Below are positions 32,939 through 32,983 of a stretch of 32,983 nt of DNA, piece by piece. The DNA is from an uncultured Clostridia bacterium (GTDB taxonomy: Bacteria > Bacillota > Clostridia > Christensenellales > Borkfalkiaceae): assembly GCA_904419945.1 (NCBI GenBank), contig CAJFTM010000014.1:1-32983 (forward strand), in the 5' to 3' direction. The first letter of the stretch is position 1, and each line of letters opens with the position of its first letter. The notes beneath the pieces were generated by a model that saw only the letters and a list, made by a program, of their open reading frames with translations, was not told where the DNA came from and did no database searches. The position numbers were made by a program, and so were the translations under genes.

Positions 32939-32983
32939 TCATATTACCGGCAGCGCGCAAGCCGCGCCTATGACGACCTGGCA

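Overview
The window looks like a chromosomal segment of an anaerobic Firmicute of the class Clostridia. The gene set (CdaA, HolA next to ComEC, HemW, LepA, monofunctional aspartate kinase), the strong AGGAGG-type ribosome binding sites and the intrinsic terminators with U-tracts all fit Gram-positive bacteria. The DNA is GC-rich by eye, with AT-rich patches at about 1-480, 19100-19660 and 31880-32410. A Christensenellales-like gut lineage is my guess, not a demonstrated assignment. Nearly all genes are on the minus strand. Only a lipoprotein gene (24940-25605) and a MarR/OhrR-type regulator (30528-30953) read on the plus strand. I see no rRNA, tRNA, CRISPR array or complete mobile element.

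Layout, right to left in the direction of transcription. 32841-31756: a Glu-Pro-repeat lipoprotein. 31501-31037: a low-molecular-weight tyrosine phosphatase. 30528-30953 (+) and 30338-29691 (-): an OhrR-like regulator divergent from an NAD(P)-binding protein, with two tandem OhrR-type boxes between them. 29443-25654: lepA, a GNAT-alkyltransferase fusion and hemW. 24940-25605 (+) and 24731-24102 (-): a divergent pair of envelope proteins of unknown role. 23987-19800: guaB, guaA and a second guaA paralogue reduced to the ATP-pyrophosphatase half. 19581-19224: a cupin gene broken by a perfect 13-bp tandem duplication. 19091-18594: a P-loop kinase. 18458-6089: a long run made of a HelD-like helicase, a YjjG-type HAD phosphatase, a 1885-residue DUF4011/helicase/nuclease-like/DUF3320 protein, a membrane SLBB protein, ComEC and HolA. 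6008-2505: cdaA, a 39-codon membrane microprotein, a DUF1015 protein and lysC. 2435-675: a Vat-type acetyltransferase and an SPFH-domain membrane protein. The left edge holds an AraC-type regulator cut off by the window.

How the genes work together. guaB and guaA carry IMP through XMP to GMP; the extra synthetase-only protein would need free ammonia or a partner amidotransferase. CdaA makes c-di-AMP. Its usual membrane partner CdaR/YbbR is replaced by a microprotein that keeps only the CdaR-like membrane anchor. The SLBB protein and ComEC resemble ComEA and ComEC of DNA uptake, but the first lacks the helix-hairpin-helix DNA-binding domain and the second has a metallo-beta-lactamase-like tail without its metal motif. 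The OhrR-like regulator sits beside textbook OhrR operators but lacks the conserved sensing cysteine position.

The most notable points are the altered OhrR switch, the CdaA-microprotein pair, the stand-alone GMP synthetase, the duplicated cupin, the reduced ComEA/ComEC pair, and a short sequence (AGTACTATGYG...) repeated in three intergenic regions.
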